Assembly (NCBI GenBank): GCA_963775295.1
Contig: CAVZIK010000006.1
Location: 372,001 to 436,000, forward strand
Direction: 5' to 3'
Origin: JAMDEO01 sp963775295
Lineage (GTDB): Bacteria; Actinomycetota; Thermoleophilia; RBG-16-64-13
Length of the DNA: 64,000 bases
Within the stretch, counting starts at the first letter, position 1. Each line of letters opens with the position of its first letter. Below the pieces are notes generated by a model. It worked only from the letters and a program-made list of their open reading frames with translations. It had not been told where the DNA came from and ran no database searches. The translations under genes and the position numbers were made by a program. Positions 7,955-17,094 of this stretch are shown in pieces.

Positions 7955-9427
7955 CTAAGCTCCGTACGCCATCGGCTGGACTGTTCCGGCCACGGGCAGT
8001 TCCGGGTTGTTCACATTGCTCACTTCTTGCGGCTCGAAGGCGTACTTCGAGCCCTTGACCCACTGATTGCCGCCTACCGGAACCTTGTAGACGTTCTCAA
8101 CCGGGCGCTTGCTCTTATTTAGATCAGTCATGTCGATCGGCGCAGTGAAGTCGAGCGGCCCGAGGCAGGTGTCGAGCTTGGTCGTCTTGACCTGAGAGAT
8201 GACGTCCTCCTTGTCATCAAGGTTTTTGACCCGCTTGAACACGTCCACCGCCCACTCGAACTTGGCGTACTGGGCGATGGGAGCAGTCCATTCCTCGCCG
8301 GTCGCCGTCATATAGTCGTTGGCGAGATCCTGACAGCTCATGCCGGTTATGGAGTCCTTGAAGGGCCAAGTGGGCTGCCACACGCCTTCCACGGTGGTGT
8401 TGTAGGCAATAGAGCCGATGGCGTCCAAGGTCTGTGGGAAGAGCAGGGCTTTTCCAATGGTGAGAACTTTGGGGTTGTAGCCCTGCTGAACAGCCTGTTT
8501 CCAGAAGTTGGTGAAGTCAGGCGTGATGATGGTGCCGCAGCAGATCTCGCAACCATTCTTCTTGAAGTCGGAGATGTACTTGGTGTAGTCCTCGAGCCCA
8601 ACCGGATAGAGATCGGACAGGAAGCCTTCGTAACCCGCAGCCGTCACGGCCGGCGGAAGCCCCGTTTTCGAATCCGTCCACGCGACCCCGTCGGCGTCGT
8701 TCGCGAACAGGTACCCGACCTTCTTGTTGGTGGTTACCTGGCCCCACATGGCAATGAAGTTGCCGACGATGTCTTCCAAGCCGATAGCCTGCGTGTAGGT
8801 CCACTTGAAGGGCTTGTCGGGAGCGCCGCCGCGGCCGAACACAAACGGCTGCCAGGGGACGAAGTTCGAGATACAGGGGCAACCGAGGGCCTCGGCTTGA
8901 TCGGCCACCGGGTTGACCGTGTCCGGGCTCCCCGAGCACATAATGATGTCGACCTTGGTGTTGGTGATCAGATCCCCCGCTACCTGAGCGGCTCGGTTCG
9001 AGTCGGACTGGCTGTCCTGGACCTCGAAAGCGAACTTGTGGGTCTTGCCGTCACCGCCGAGGATCCCGTTGGGAACAGCCGTCGTCAACGCAAAATTGGT
9101 CCACCAGTCATCGGCCTTGGCGAAGAGGGCGAGGGCCCCTGTCTTCGGTGAAACCAGGCCGATCTTGATGTCTCGGCCGGCTTCGGGCCCGGCGCTGACC
9201 GTGGTCGTCGCACCCGCAGTGGTCGCGGTCGTAGCCGAAGTAGTCGCCGATGTGGTCGTGGTCTCTTCAGTGCTCCCACAAGCTGCGATCACACCGCCGA
9301 GACCTGCGCCCAAGCCCACAGCCGCGCCGGCCATACCCGCCACCTTGAGAAAACTCCGGCGGCTGAGTGATTTGGTGTCGAGAAGGCCCGATTCCTGTCT
9401 AGGATCCTTATCTTCGTTCTCGTGCAT
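7955..9427 (-). CDS. LivJ-type ABC substrate-binding lipoprotein, Tat-exported, orphan
   Basis: A 490-residue type-1 periplasmic binding protein of the branched-chain amino acid/amide family. The ATG at 9427 has a GGAGGGG site. The N-terminus has a twin-arginine signal (SRRSFLK), a hydrophobic stretch and a lipobox (VIAAC), then a Thr-rich spacer. The fold landmarks IGLVSPKTGALALF and the long ligand domain follow. No LivH/M/F/G genes are nearby, so it either works with a transporter encoded elsewhere or delivers ligand to a sensor. A broken gene remnant at about 20.0-20.3 kb matches its C-terminus, so the genome carried at least two related copies here. Confidence 0.9.
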   Translation of the reverse strand: MHENEDKDPRQESGLLDTKSLSRRSFLKVAGMAGAAVGLGAGLGGVIAACGSTEETTTTSATTSATTATTAGATTTVSAGPEAGRDIKIGLVSPKTGALALFAKADDWWTNFALTTAVPNGILGGDGKTHKFAFEVQDSQSDSNRAAQVAGDLITNTKVDIIMCSGSPDTVNPVADQAEALGCPCISNFVPWQPFVFGRGGAPDKPFKWTYTQAIGLEDIVGNFIAMWGQVTTNKKVGYLFANDADGVAWTDSKTGLPPAVTAAGYEGFLSDLYPVGLEDYTKYISDFKKNGCEICCGTIITPDFTNFWKQAVQQGYNPKVLTIGKALLFPQTLDAIGSIAYNTTVEGVWQPTWPFKDSITGMSCQDLANDYMTATGEEWTAPIAQYAKFEWAVDVFKRVKNLDDKEDVISQVKTTKLDTCLGPLDFTAPIDMTDLNKSKRPVENVYKVPVGGNQWVKGSKYAFEPQEVSNVNNPELPVAGTVQPMAYGA

Positions 9428-9638
9428 CTTCCCCTCCGGTAACATCCAGTGTGGAACGCAATTCTATTCCCATATCCTATCACTGCCTTTCCAGGGCATA
9501 AACTCGGAAAACCGGAACTTTGGACCTTAGGAGCACGTCACCACGTATAAGGCACCGGCACCAATCTTGACAACATCCTTATGCGGATGCAGTTATACTT
9601 CTCCGGCGCCGCTCTGAAACACATCAAGTGAGGTACTA

Positions 9639-10919
9639 GTGACAAAGAGAGTAGTGGCCGCGGTCTTTGTGCTGATCCTCGCCGCAATGGCCGGCTTGGC
9701 CGTGGGTTGCGGCGGCGGACTGCCCAAGGACGCGCTGGCTCAGGTGGGCAGTGTCTACATTACTCAAAAGCAATTCGACACTCGTTTGGCCGATTTCGAG
9801 GCTCAATACGCCGGCCAATTCCCCGACAAGTCCACTGATCCCGACGGCTACAAGACCTGGCAGCAGCAGGTCCTGGACTATATGGTCACTTACGAGATCG
9901 TCCAGCAGAAATCGCAGTCTCTCGGTATCAGCGTCTCCGACGCAGAGGTCCAGACCGAAATCGATTCAATTAAGACGAACAGCTTCAGCGGCGACCAAGC
10001 ACAGTTCGACGCGGCGCTGAAAGCGCAGAATATGACCCTGGACCAGTTGAAGCTCAACTACAAAGAGTCCATGCTGCTGCAAAAGGCCTACGACCAAGTG
10101 ACCAAAGACGTCACCTCGGTCCCTGACGCCGATATCTCCGCTTACTACGACGCTCACAAGAGCGACTACTACACGGATGAGACTCGCACCGCGCGCCACA
10201 TCCTGATCTCGCCGACAGCCGACCGACCCACGACTACCACGAGCTCGACCACCAGCACCACCGCCGGCACCGACACTACCTCCGCGTCGGATTCGACGAC
10301 CACGACCTCCCAGTCGACGACTACAACTCTTCCACCCACGGACGCTGAATGGGCCGCCGCACTCGCTAAAGCCGAGAAGGTCCGTGCCGATCTTGTCGGC
10401 GGAGCCGACTGGACCAAGGAAGCCGCGCAGTATTCCAACGATACCGGTACCAAAGACAGCGGCGGAGACTTGGGCACGGTTTCCAAGGGCGAGATGGTTG
10501 CTGAGTTCGAGGACTCCGTCTTCTCCCTGAAGCTCAACGAGATCTCCCAGCCCGTCAAGACCATCTACGGGTACCACATTATCCAGGTCACCGGGATCAC
10601 CCCGGCGAAACAGTCCACGCTCGACGAGGTCAAGAGCGACATCAGCGCCACTCTGGTGAATGACAAAAAGAGCACGGTCTGGCAGGACTGGATCACCAAG
10701 ACCAAGGCTGAGATCAAAGTCGTCTACAAGGACGGCATGGAATTGACCACGACCACCACCACCGCGGGCTCCACCGAGACGACGGTGACGGGCGCTGACG
10801 ACACTTCCACATCGAGTGGCGGGGCCACCACCACCGCTGCCCCAGACGACAGCACCACCGCCCCGGCCGATACCACCACGACCGCGGCTCCCGCGACTAC
10901 CACCACGGCCGCGCCGTAG
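9639..10919 (+). CDS. Parvulin-type peptidyl-prolyl isomerase lipoprotein (PrsA/SurA-like)
   Basis: A 426-residue exported foldase starting at a GTG after GAGG. It has a lipoprotein signal (LAVGCGGG), a SurA-type helical N-domain (QVGSVYITQKQFDTRL onward) and a rotamase domain. The rotamase domain begins ARHILISP and ends GYHIIQVTGI. Between its first strand and the rest is a roughly 50-residue Thr/Ser-rich insertion, and a second Thr-rich tail ends the protein. Such enzymes help exported proteins fold outside the membrane. It is a single gene followed by a strong terminator. Confidence 0.92.
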   Translation: MTKRVVAAVFVLILAAMAGLAVGCGGGLPKDALAQVGSVYITQKQFDTRLADFEAQYAGQFPDKSTDPDGYKTWQQQVLDYMVTYEIVQQKSQSLGISVSDAEVQTEIDSIKTNSFSGDQAQFDAALKAQNMTLDQLKLNYKESMLLQKAYDQVTKDVTSVPDADISAYYDAHKSDYYTDETRTARHILISPTADRPTTTTSSTTSTTAGTDTTSASDSTTTTSQSTTTTLPPTDAEWAAALAKAEKVRADLVGGADWTKEAAQYSNDTGTKDSGGDLGTVSKGEMVAEFEDSVFSLKLNEISQPVKTIYGYHIIQVTGITPAKQSTLDEVKSDISATLVNDKKSTVWQDWITKTKAEIKVVYKDGMELTTTTTTAGSTETTVTGADDTSTSSGGATTTAAPDDSTTAPADTTTTAAPATTTTAAP

Positions 10920-10930
10920 GATAATCTGCA

Positions 10931-10965
10931 CCACGAACCTGGGCCCGAGCAGCCCAGGTTCGTGG
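10931..10965 (+). terminator. Hairpin after the parvulin gene
   Basis: A 14-bp perfect stem (CCACGAACCTGGGC and complement) with a 7-base loop lies 11 bases after the stop codon. It is followed by TCAGTATTAA rather than a clean T-run. Confidence 0.65.
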
Positions 10966-11033
10966 TCAGTATTAACCAATCGGTCCGAGCGGAATTGGCT
11001 CCGCTCCCGGATGGATAGGTAGGAGCGTCTTCG

Positions 11034-12032
11034 ATGACTATCTTCCTGCTGCTGGTTTCGTTCGCAGTCATCCTGGTTGGCTGCGAACTCTTCGTTAACG
11101 GCATTGAGTGGTTCGGGGTGAAGCTCCACCTGGGCGAGGGAGCGGTCGGCAGCGTCCTGGCCGCGGTGGGCACAGCCCTTCCCGAGACCATCATCCCCTT
11201 GGTGGCCATCCTTCTTACCCGCACCCAGACCGGTGACGAGATCGGAATAGGCGCCATCCTGGGAGCTCCTTTCATGCTTTCCACCTTGGCGCTTCTCGTG
11301 TGCGGTCTCGCCTTGCTGACCGGCGTGCTCCTCAAGCGCCGGACCATTCAGGTCCAATACAACAAGATCATCATGAGGAGAGATCTCTCGTTCTTCTTGG
11401 TCGCTTACGCGGTGGCGGCTCTCGTGGGGCTTTTCGACATCGGGGCATTTCGCTATGGAGTCGCGGCCGCCCTCGTGGTGGCTTACGGTTTCTACGTCAA
11501 GCGCACCTTCGCTTCAGAGGGCGACTTGGACGGTGACGTGCGCGCCCTCTATTTCCATAGCACGGCGGCATCCCCCGATCTAAGGCGCGTCGTCCTTCAG
11601 ATTGTCGTCGCCCTCGCCGCCATAATCTTCGGAGCCGACCTCTTCGTGCGCGAACTCACCAAGGTGGCTGAAATTCTGGGTGCTTCCGCCCTGGCAATCT
11701 CGCTGCTCATTACACCCCTGGCCACCGAGTTGCCCGAAAAGTTCAACAGCGCCAGCTGGATGCTCCGTCGAAAGGACACCCTTGCGCTGGGAAACATTAC
11801 GGGAGCCATGGTTTTTCAGAGCACCTTCCCGGTTTCCATAGGGCTGATCTTTACGAGCTGGCATCTGGGCGCAGAAAATTGGCATGGGTTACTCGCAGTG
11901 GGCTTGGCCCTCGTTTCCGGCGTCATCCTCTACACTCGACTCCGTTTCTCAAAAGGGTTCGGGGTGGGATCCCTGCTGTTTGGGGGCGTGCTATACGTAG
12001 CCTTCTTGGTCATAACCCTTCTGACCATCTAA
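11034..12032 (+). CDS. Sodium/calcium exchanger family membrane protein (CaCA, YrbG-like)
   Basis: A 332-residue integral membrane antiporter with about ten hydrophobic segments. The two inverted alpha-repeats of the CaCA family are visible: GSVLAAVGTALPETIIPLVA near residues 40-60 and ITPLATELPEKFNSA near residue 225. Both carry the conserved acidic residue used for cation binding. The family exchanges Ca2+ for Na+ or H+ across the cell membrane. It is a single gene between terminators; a link to neighbours is not evident. Confidence 0.9.
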   Translation: MTIFLLLVSFAVILVGCELFVNGIEWFGVKLHLGEGAVGSVLAAVGTALPETIIPLVAILLTRTQTGDEIGIGAILGAPFMLSTLALLVCGLALLTGVLLKRRTIQVQYNKIIMRRDLSFFLVAYAVAALVGLFDIGAFRYGVAAALVVAYGFYVKRTFASEGDLDGDVRALYFHSTAASPDLRRVVLQIVVALAAIIFGADLFVRELTKVAEILGASALAISLLITPLATELPEKFNSASWMLRRKDTLALGNITGAMVFQSTFPVSIGLIFTSWHLGAENWHGLLAVGLALVSGVILYTRLRFSKGFGVGSLLFGGVLYVAFLVITLLTI

Positions 12033-12089
12033 CTCACCGCGCACCTATGCGCATGCCCACGTTAGGGCTTTTTTCCAGGCAACAAGAAA

Positions 12090-12153
12090 GCCGCCCGGCG
12101 ACCGAGTCTCGCAAGCCCTAAGGCTCCTCAAGCATCCTCGATCGCCGGGCGGC
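12090..12153 (-). terminator. Hairpin between convergent exchanger and cyclase genes
   Basis: Arms 12090-12106 and 12137-12153 pair over 17 bp with one mismatch. Read on the minus strand, the direction of the cyclase gene, the stem is followed by CTTTCTTGTT, which suits termination. An inner AGGGCTT/AAGCCCT pair (12064-12070, 12113-12119) could form an alternative fold. Confidence 0.6.
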
Positions 12154-12183
12154 CCGGCGAAACGATCTTAGGAGATAGCTGTC

Positions 12184-13785
12184 TTACAGACCAGTTGCGA
12201 ACCGGAAGTTCTGCTCGGGATCGACGATGGCGATGATCTGTACGATGCATCCATCGCCGCTGGGCCAACGCCAGGGCAGGACCATGAGGGTACACCGCTC
12301 ACCCGTGACTTCATCCAGGTCGCCGCCGACGTTCTCGATGCCCGGGATGCCACCTTTGACCATGAGGGTCTTGTGAGCCGGTTCCCAGTTCGGGAAGGCC
12401 TCGAGTGGGTCTTGCCCGGCGTGCTCCTGCTTCCACTCTTCAATGAGGTGGGGATGTGTGGGCCCAAGCCCGTGGTTCACGAGTTTGGTCGCGATAGGAT
12501 GATCATTCGCCTGGCAGCCATAGCCAACCAGCTTGAGCTTGTGGTCGATGGCCCACTGGGCAGCCGTCGAGTCCGCGCCGGGACCATAAGCGAAGTACTC
12601 GTCGGTGTCGGCCCACTTGTGGTGGAACCCGGTGTTGATCATGACCATATCGCCCTCTTGGATCTTAGGAGTGGCGTTCTCCAGATCCGCGGAGCTGATA
12701 ACGCCCCATTTTTCTTTCGGGGCGTCGACGACAACGCCGGTGCCAAACATCCGCCAGACCGCATAGTCATTGATGGTCGGGGTGCATTCGGTCACGTGCA
12801 GCGGAGCATCCATGTGGGTGCAGCGGTGCATGATGCCTTCCCATTGCGTCTGGTAGACACCGTCCCGCGCATGAAACTTGATCACGTCGATATTGACGCT
12901 CGGGGTCGACGGCCACTCGGGCATGAACTGGGTGAACGTGTGGCCCAAACTGTGAACTGTCAGACCTTTCCGTCCAGCTTTGCTCCCGGGTTCGATCCGA
13001 GCTTTGCCGGTGGGATCGAAGATCGCAACCATCCGGACCGGGCACGCTTCGCCATGCTCAAACTTCCACGGGATGGCGCCCAGGGTGGCGCGACGGCCTT
13101 TGACCGAGTCAACGTCGCCGCCGACCTGCTTGATGATGGGAATGCCCGCGCCGAGCAAGGTCCGCGCCGCGATGTTGATCTCGGGGAACTCTTTCTTGGG
13201 ATCGAGGCCCGTTGCTTTGGTGTATGCCGGAGCCAGACGTTTCATCTGCGGGCCGCCACGTTGGAGACCCATGTGGGTCGCCAGCGGACAATCGACGAAC
13301 GGAGTGTCGATCGCAACCATCTTGGCCCCAACCTTGACCAAGTACTCTGCCGCGTCCTTGGTAAGGCCCGGAGCTTCGCCGAAATACTCGAGGCCGTCGG
13401 AGTACTTGGCGCTCCAGCCAGTGCAAATGACAACGATGTCGCCCGATTCGATTCCCGGCTTGGCACCTTTGATGTCGTCAGCGGTGATCTTCTCCCAGTT
13501 CTTCTTGGGAATGTCGAGAATCACGCCGTTGCCGAAGAACGTAGCCGGATCGATCGCCGCCAGGTCAGCGCCCTTCTGAATATAGGCGAGAGGGGCGTTC
13601 ATGTGCGTCCCGGTGTTCAAAACCGTGGTGACGCGCCAGGCCAATACACCGTGCTGCGCGTGCTTCACGCCGCGCACCATGCGTACATCAGGATCACCCG
13701 GGTAGGAAGGCGCCCCGTGGTCCCACAAGTGGCTCAGTTCAACGAACTGAAGCCCTGAATAGGGATCGGTGACAACATTTGTCAT
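12184..13785 (-). CDS. Tandem fusion of two cyclase (kynurenine-formamidase-like) domains
   Basis: A 533-residue protein made of two cyclase-family domains (about 1-265 and 275-533); usual members are single domains of about 210-270 residues. Family members are metal-dependent hydrolases or dehydratases with the motif HxGTHxDxP. Here domain 1 has NTGTHMNAP (residues 57-65: first His and Asp both Asn) and domain 2 has HRCTHMDAP (320-328: Gly to Cys). Domain 2 keeps the metal ligands, so it is the better catalytic candidate; domain 1 may be structural. The start at 13785 follows AAGGAG. It lies near an aromatic redox module on the same strand but with a 335-base gap and its own control region. 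Confidence 0.88.
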   Translation of the reverse strand: MTNVVTDPYSGLQFVELSHLWDHGAPSYPGDPDVRMVRGVKHAQHGVLAWRVTTVLNTGTHMNAPLAYIQKGADLAAIDPATFFGNGVILDIPKKNWEKITADDIKGAKPGIESGDIVVICTGWSAKYSDGLEYFGEAPGLTKDAAEYLVKVGAKMVAIDTPFVDCPLATHMGLQRGGPQMKRLAPAYTKATGLDPKKEFPEINIAARTLLGAGIPIIKQVGGDVDSVKGRRATLGAIPWKFEHGEACPVRMVAIFDPTGKARIEPGSKAGRKGLTVHSLGHTFTQFMPEWPSTPSVNIDVIKFHARDGVYQTQWEGIMHRCTHMDAPLHVTECTPTINDYAVWRMFGTGVVVDAPKEKWGVISSADLENATPKIQEGDMVMINTGFHHKWADTDEYFAYGPGADSTAAQWAIDHKLKLVGYGCQANDHPIATKLVNHGLGPTHPHLIEEWKQEHAGQDPLEAFPNWEPAHKTLMVKGGIPGIENVGGDLDEVTGERCTLMVLPWRWPSGDGCIVQIIAIVDPEQNFRFATGL

Positions 13786-13824
13786 GATCAGCTCTCCTTG
13801 AAACGTAAGCGTTTGTTGCCAAAT

Positions 13825-13844
13825 CGGTTTCTCACGCGAAACCG
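13825..13844. promoter_or_regulatory. Inverted repeat upstream of the double cyclase
   Basis: CGGTTTC (13825-13831) and GAAACCG (13838-13844) form a 7-bp inverted repeat around six bases, 40 bases before the start codon. A smaller AAACG-TAAG-CGTTT repeat lies at 13801-13814. Both are plausible repressor sites. The rest of the 335-base gap holds no gene I can support. Confidence 0.4.
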
Positions 13845-13987
13845 GTAAAGCCCACATCGTCTCGAACCGTGGCCATCATCCTTGTAGCCTTGAGAATCGG
13901 TTCAGTACGAGGCATACGGGATATCAGAACCAGCAGCCGGTGGCGATATACAAGCGAATGGCCTGATACGGAGCCCCAAGTGAAATG

Positions 13988-14017
13988 ACTATACCATATA
14001 GAGAAAGCAGCTCACAA
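13988..14017 (-). promoter_or_regulatory. Possible promoter for the double cyclase gene
   Basis: On the minus strand TTGTGA (14017..14012) is followed after 18 bases by TATAGT (13993..13988). This would give a leader of about 195 bases containing the inverted repeats. Consensus match only. Confidence 0.3.
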
Positions 14018-14120
14018 GGCAAGGGCCGAGGCCATCCCCGTAGCGTTCTCTGCACGCCACTACGCATGGCGGTAACGTCCCCAGCTCCGTGTATGCCTCG
14101 GAACAAGTCTGGAATGAAGC

Positions 14121-15773
14121 CTACGTGTCCTTCTTCAGATACTCGTCAGGGATGTAGTTGTACATCCGATCACCGACGTTGTTCGGGTCGAAGTGCTCTT
14201 TGATCTTGCGTTGGAACACGTAAGGAAAGGGTTGTTTCGCGTTCGACCATTTTTCGAAGCACTGCTCGTCGGTGTACCGCATCTCGATGTAGAGGGCTTC
14301 CTTGCCCGGCGGGTAGCCAATGGCGGCGGCGTCCTTGACCGCGTCATCCATATGGCACCAGGCTGCTTTCATCGAATCCATGTCGTTTCCGTCGTACGAA
14401 ACGAATTGCTCGAGACCCATGATCCCCCCGCCGGGATAGGCGCCGACGGTGCCCATCATGGCGTCGCCGCCGCTCTGCACCAGCAGACCGTCCTTGTAGT
14501 CGCGCTCAAGACCTGCCGATGCCGCGGGCACATAGCCACGGACCCAATCGGGAGTACCGGCTTGCATCCAGCTGCCGATGTAGTTGCCGGAATAGACGTA
14601 GTTGATCTCTTTGTGGCCCAGCCGATTCATGTACAAGTTTGTGAACTCGGCCATATCCTCTTCGCAGTAGCGCTGGACCTTCCAGCCACCGACTTCTTCC
14701 AGGATGGCGTCGAGCACCTTATCCTGTAGTTCGATGTCGGCCTCCGAGCGTCCGGCCATGACTATTTGGAGGGAGATGCGCATCTCCTCAGTGAGTTCGG
14801 CCATCCCCGGTTCGTCGACGATCGCTGGAACGTCGCTCAGTTGTTTGGTGGCGTCGTTGTACATGAGCCAGAACGCTGGAGCCAAGTCGGCTCCCGCCAA
14901 GTTGTACTGTCGGTGGAGTGTGTAGCCGATCTCGTTGTCGTAGATCTTGTAGTAGAGATCGCTCCAGGCCTCCCAGGTGGGCGTGGCAATGGTGTAGGCC
15001 CTGAAGGTCTTGTCGAGAGGCAGCCTATACGCGGGGACGGTCCCGTAGACCGGCCAATCGGTAGAGCCGGACCAATGCACCAATCTGACGGCACATTTGG
15101 TGTACACGCCCAACCCGCCTCGACACCCCAGGGTGCCGCGCATGATGCCGCGCACGCTCGGGCCGGGGCCTTCGCCGCAAAACCAACCGTCGCCGGAGCC
15201 CAGAGAGCCGCTGCGGACTATCTCGCCCTCGGGAGTCACCCACTCCATGCCGAGGACGTTCTCCGCGTTCCCGCCCATCCACATCGTCCCCGCGCCGATT
15301 CCGGAGTATGCACATGCGCCCGCGACAACCGAGCAGGACGAGCCGGCGCCGATGATGTTACAGCTCCAGCCTCGTTTGATAGCCTCGGCGTGCAGTTGGG
15401 CACCGATCACATATGGCTCGACGACGGCAATGCCGTTCTTCTCGTCAACCTCGATCTTGTTCATGCGCCGCAGATCGAGTTGCACCGTGTCCCGATCGTC
15501 GTACATGGCCGATGCCCAGTGGTACCACCCGGTGCCGTGGGGCTTGATGCCGAACTTGTCCTTATTGGCCAGCCGCACCACCTTCTGCACCTCTTCCGTG
15601 GACGCGGGCATAACGATGGCCGCAGCCCGAGGCATGTAGTGGCTGCAGTTGGGGCGGACGAGCTCCGCGAGCATCTGCACTGCATAACCGTCCAGAACCG
15701 CGGGGTCCCGGGAGACGTTCCTCCTGCCGACGATATCCTCGAGGGCCGCATATGTCTCATGAGAGAGAGCCAT
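14121..15773 (-). CDS. FAD-linked oxidase, type A of the redox module (copy 1)
   Basis: A 550-residue flavoprotein of the VAO/PCMH superfamily. The FAD-binding half (about 45-240) contains VQLDLRRMNKIEVDEKNGIA and VVEPYVIGAQLHAEAIKRG; the rest is the substrate domain. VAO members oxidise alcohols, hydroxy acids or phenols. The start has GGAGGAATC upstream. It is the last gene of a minus-strand unit FAD oxidase B, CCG protein, FAD oxidase A. A homologue with the same opening (MAL) and shared blocks VEWVTPEG and GEGPGPS/GDGPGPS lies at 43.5 kb. Electrons probably pass to the CCG iron-sulfur protein. The substrate is not known. Confidence 0.88.
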   Translation of the reverse strand: MALSHETYAALEDIVGRRNVSRDPAVLDGYAVQMLAELVRPNCSHYMPRAAAIVMPASTEEVQKVVRLANKDKFGIKPHGTGWYHWASAMYDDRDTVQLDLRRMNKIEVDEKNGIAVVEPYVIGAQLHAEAIKRGWSCNIIGAGSSCSVVAGACAYSGIGAGTMWMGGNAENVLGMEWVTPEGEIVRSGSLGSGDGWFCGEGPGPSVRGIMRGTLGCRGGLGVYTKCAVRLVHWSGSTDWPVYGTVPAYRLPLDKTFRAYTIATPTWEAWSDLYYKIYDNEIGYTLHRQYNLAGADLAPAFWLMYNDATKQLSDVPAIVDEPGMAELTEEMRISLQIVMAGRSEADIELQDKVLDAILEEVGGWKVQRYCEEDMAEFTNLYMNRLGHKEINYVYSGNYIGSWMQAGTPDWVRGYVPAASAGLERDYKDGLLVQSGGDAMMGTVGAYPGGGIMGLEQFVSYDGNDMDSMKAAWCHMDDAVKDAAAIGYPPGKEALYIEMRYTDEQCFEKWSNAKQPFPYVFQRKIKEHFDPNNVGDRMYNYIPDEYLKKDT

Positions 15774-15791
15774 GATTCCTCCTTCCCTCCT

Positions 15792-17069
15792 CTAGAGAGC
15801 CTGCTCGACCAACTCGAGCACGTTGATGACTTTCATCGTACCGCCCTCTGATGCGACGGCGTCCCCGAGCATCCTCTCGCAACCGGGACAGGCGGTTGCG
15901 ATGGCCCCTGCGCCGGTGCTCTTGGCCTCGTCAACCCGTTTGTCTGCAGTAGCCGCCCCGAAGTCCGGGTAGGCCTGCGGAACGGCACCCCCGCCGCCGC
16001 AACACCATGCTGCTTCCCTGATCCTCTCCATCTCCACCAGCTCCAGGCCGGGGATGGCTTTGAGTACATCACGCGGAGGTTCGTAGACGCCGAAGGCCCC
16101 GTTGTACCGCGGCCGAGGTGGATCATAAATGACCGCTTGGCCGTATATCTTGGTTTCCTTGCCGTCCCAGGGGACGTAATCCTCGCCTTGCCGACCGAGA
16201 TGACAGGGATCGTGGTAGGTCACCTTGATAGGCACTGGCGTGGTGAGTTCGAGCTTGCCATCCTTGAGCAACTTGTCCACCACTTGCACCGTGTGGAGGA
16301 CTTCCACTTCGGGGCCCACCTTTGGGTAGAGTCGTTTGAATGTCCAGAAGCAGGTGGCGCAAGGGGTCACGACCGTCTTCACGCCGGCGTCCGCCCACTT
16401 CTTGAGAGTGGCTTCGGCGATGGATGTGAAATCGTCGCGATAGCCCATGTCGTAGGCCTTGCCTCCGCAGCAACCCTCATCAGTGTCGACGGCAAAGTCA
16501 ACGCCACCCTTGATGAGAAGCCTTGCGGCCGCCTGGACGGCACCCCGGAGATTGGGATCGAACGAGTACTGGCAACCGGCGTGGAAGAGAACCTCGGCCT
16601 TCTCCCCGCTACTTGCGCCCAGCCTCTTCAGCGTCAGGCCTTCGGCCCAGTTCACTCTATTGGTCTGAGGGACGCCCGCCATGTTCCTGCTCTGACGCAG
16701 CTTGCCTATGATCCTCGGGTACGATTCTGGAACGTACCCCTTTTCATTGAGGTAATACCGGAACTCTCGAGCGGCAGACAATATGTGCATATCGTAGCGA
16801 CACACCTTGCAGCTTACGTCGCATTGCCCGCAAAGAGTGCACTCGTACGCGATGTCGATCATCTCTTCGCTGACCTCGCTGCGCCCATCGGTGAGGGACA
16901 ACATCGAGATCAGGCGGCCGCCGGCAGAGTACGCATGAAAGTGACGGTGATCAACGCTGGGACATCCTTTGGAAAACTCCCAGCTCTTGATGAGGTCCAA
17001 AGGTATCCATTTGCAGTATGAGCAGCGGTTGCACCGCATCCCATCTGCTCTATAGTCTTCAAGTGCCAT
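15792..17069 (-). CDS. CCG-domain iron-sulfur protein (GlpC/GlcF/HdrD-like), copy 1
   Basis: A 425-residue electron-transfer protein. The N-terminal part has two cysteine clusters (CNRCSYC and CTLCGQCDVSC) for [4Fe-4S] centres. Two complete CCG domains follow: HAGC, EGCCGG and PCATC for the first, and HDPCHLG, WCCGGGG and ACPGC for the second. Such proteins accept electrons from a partner flavoprotein, as GlcF does from GlcD. The gene lies 18 and 25 bases from the two FAD oxidase genes on the same strand, indicating one complex. All cluster ligands are present, unlike the copy at 42.2 kb. Confidence 0.93.
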   Translation of the reverse strand: MALEDYRADGMRCNRCSYCKWIPLDLIKSWEFSKGCPSVDHRHFHAYSAGGRLISMLSLTDGRSEVSEEMIDIAYECTLCGQCDVSCKVCRYDMHILSAAREFRYYLNEKGYVPESYPRIIGKLRQSRNMAGVPQTNRVNWAEGLTLKRLGASSGEKAEVLFHAGCQYSFDPNLRGAVQAAARLLIKGGVDFAVDTDEGCCGGKAYDMGYRDDFTSIAEATLKKWADAGVKTVVTPCATCFWTFKRLYPKVGPEVEVLHTVQVVDKLLKDGKLELTTPVPIKVTYHDPCHLGRQGEDYVPWDGKETKIYGQAVIYDPPRPRYNGAFGVYEPPRDVLKAIPGLELVEMERIREAAWCCGGGGAVPQAYPDFGAATADKRVDEAKSTGAGAIATACPGCERMLGDAVASEGGTMKVINVLELVEQAL

Positions 17070-17094
17070 CGTGGCTACTCCTCTTCTCCTTGCC

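Noticed and set aside
9567..9599. A promoter for the parvulin gene using TTGACA and TATACT
   Set aside because: The spacer would be 21 bases, outside the usual 16-18 range.
9966..11357. A 463-codon minus-strand frame
   Set aside because: It is antisense to the parvulin and exchanger genes, and its Gly/Arg-rich run mirrors the Thr-rich codons of the parvulin gene.
13924..14106. A 60-codon minus-strand frame in the gap before the double cyclase
   Set aside because: No ribosome site, no recognisable motif, and it overlaps the probable promoter of the cyclase gene.
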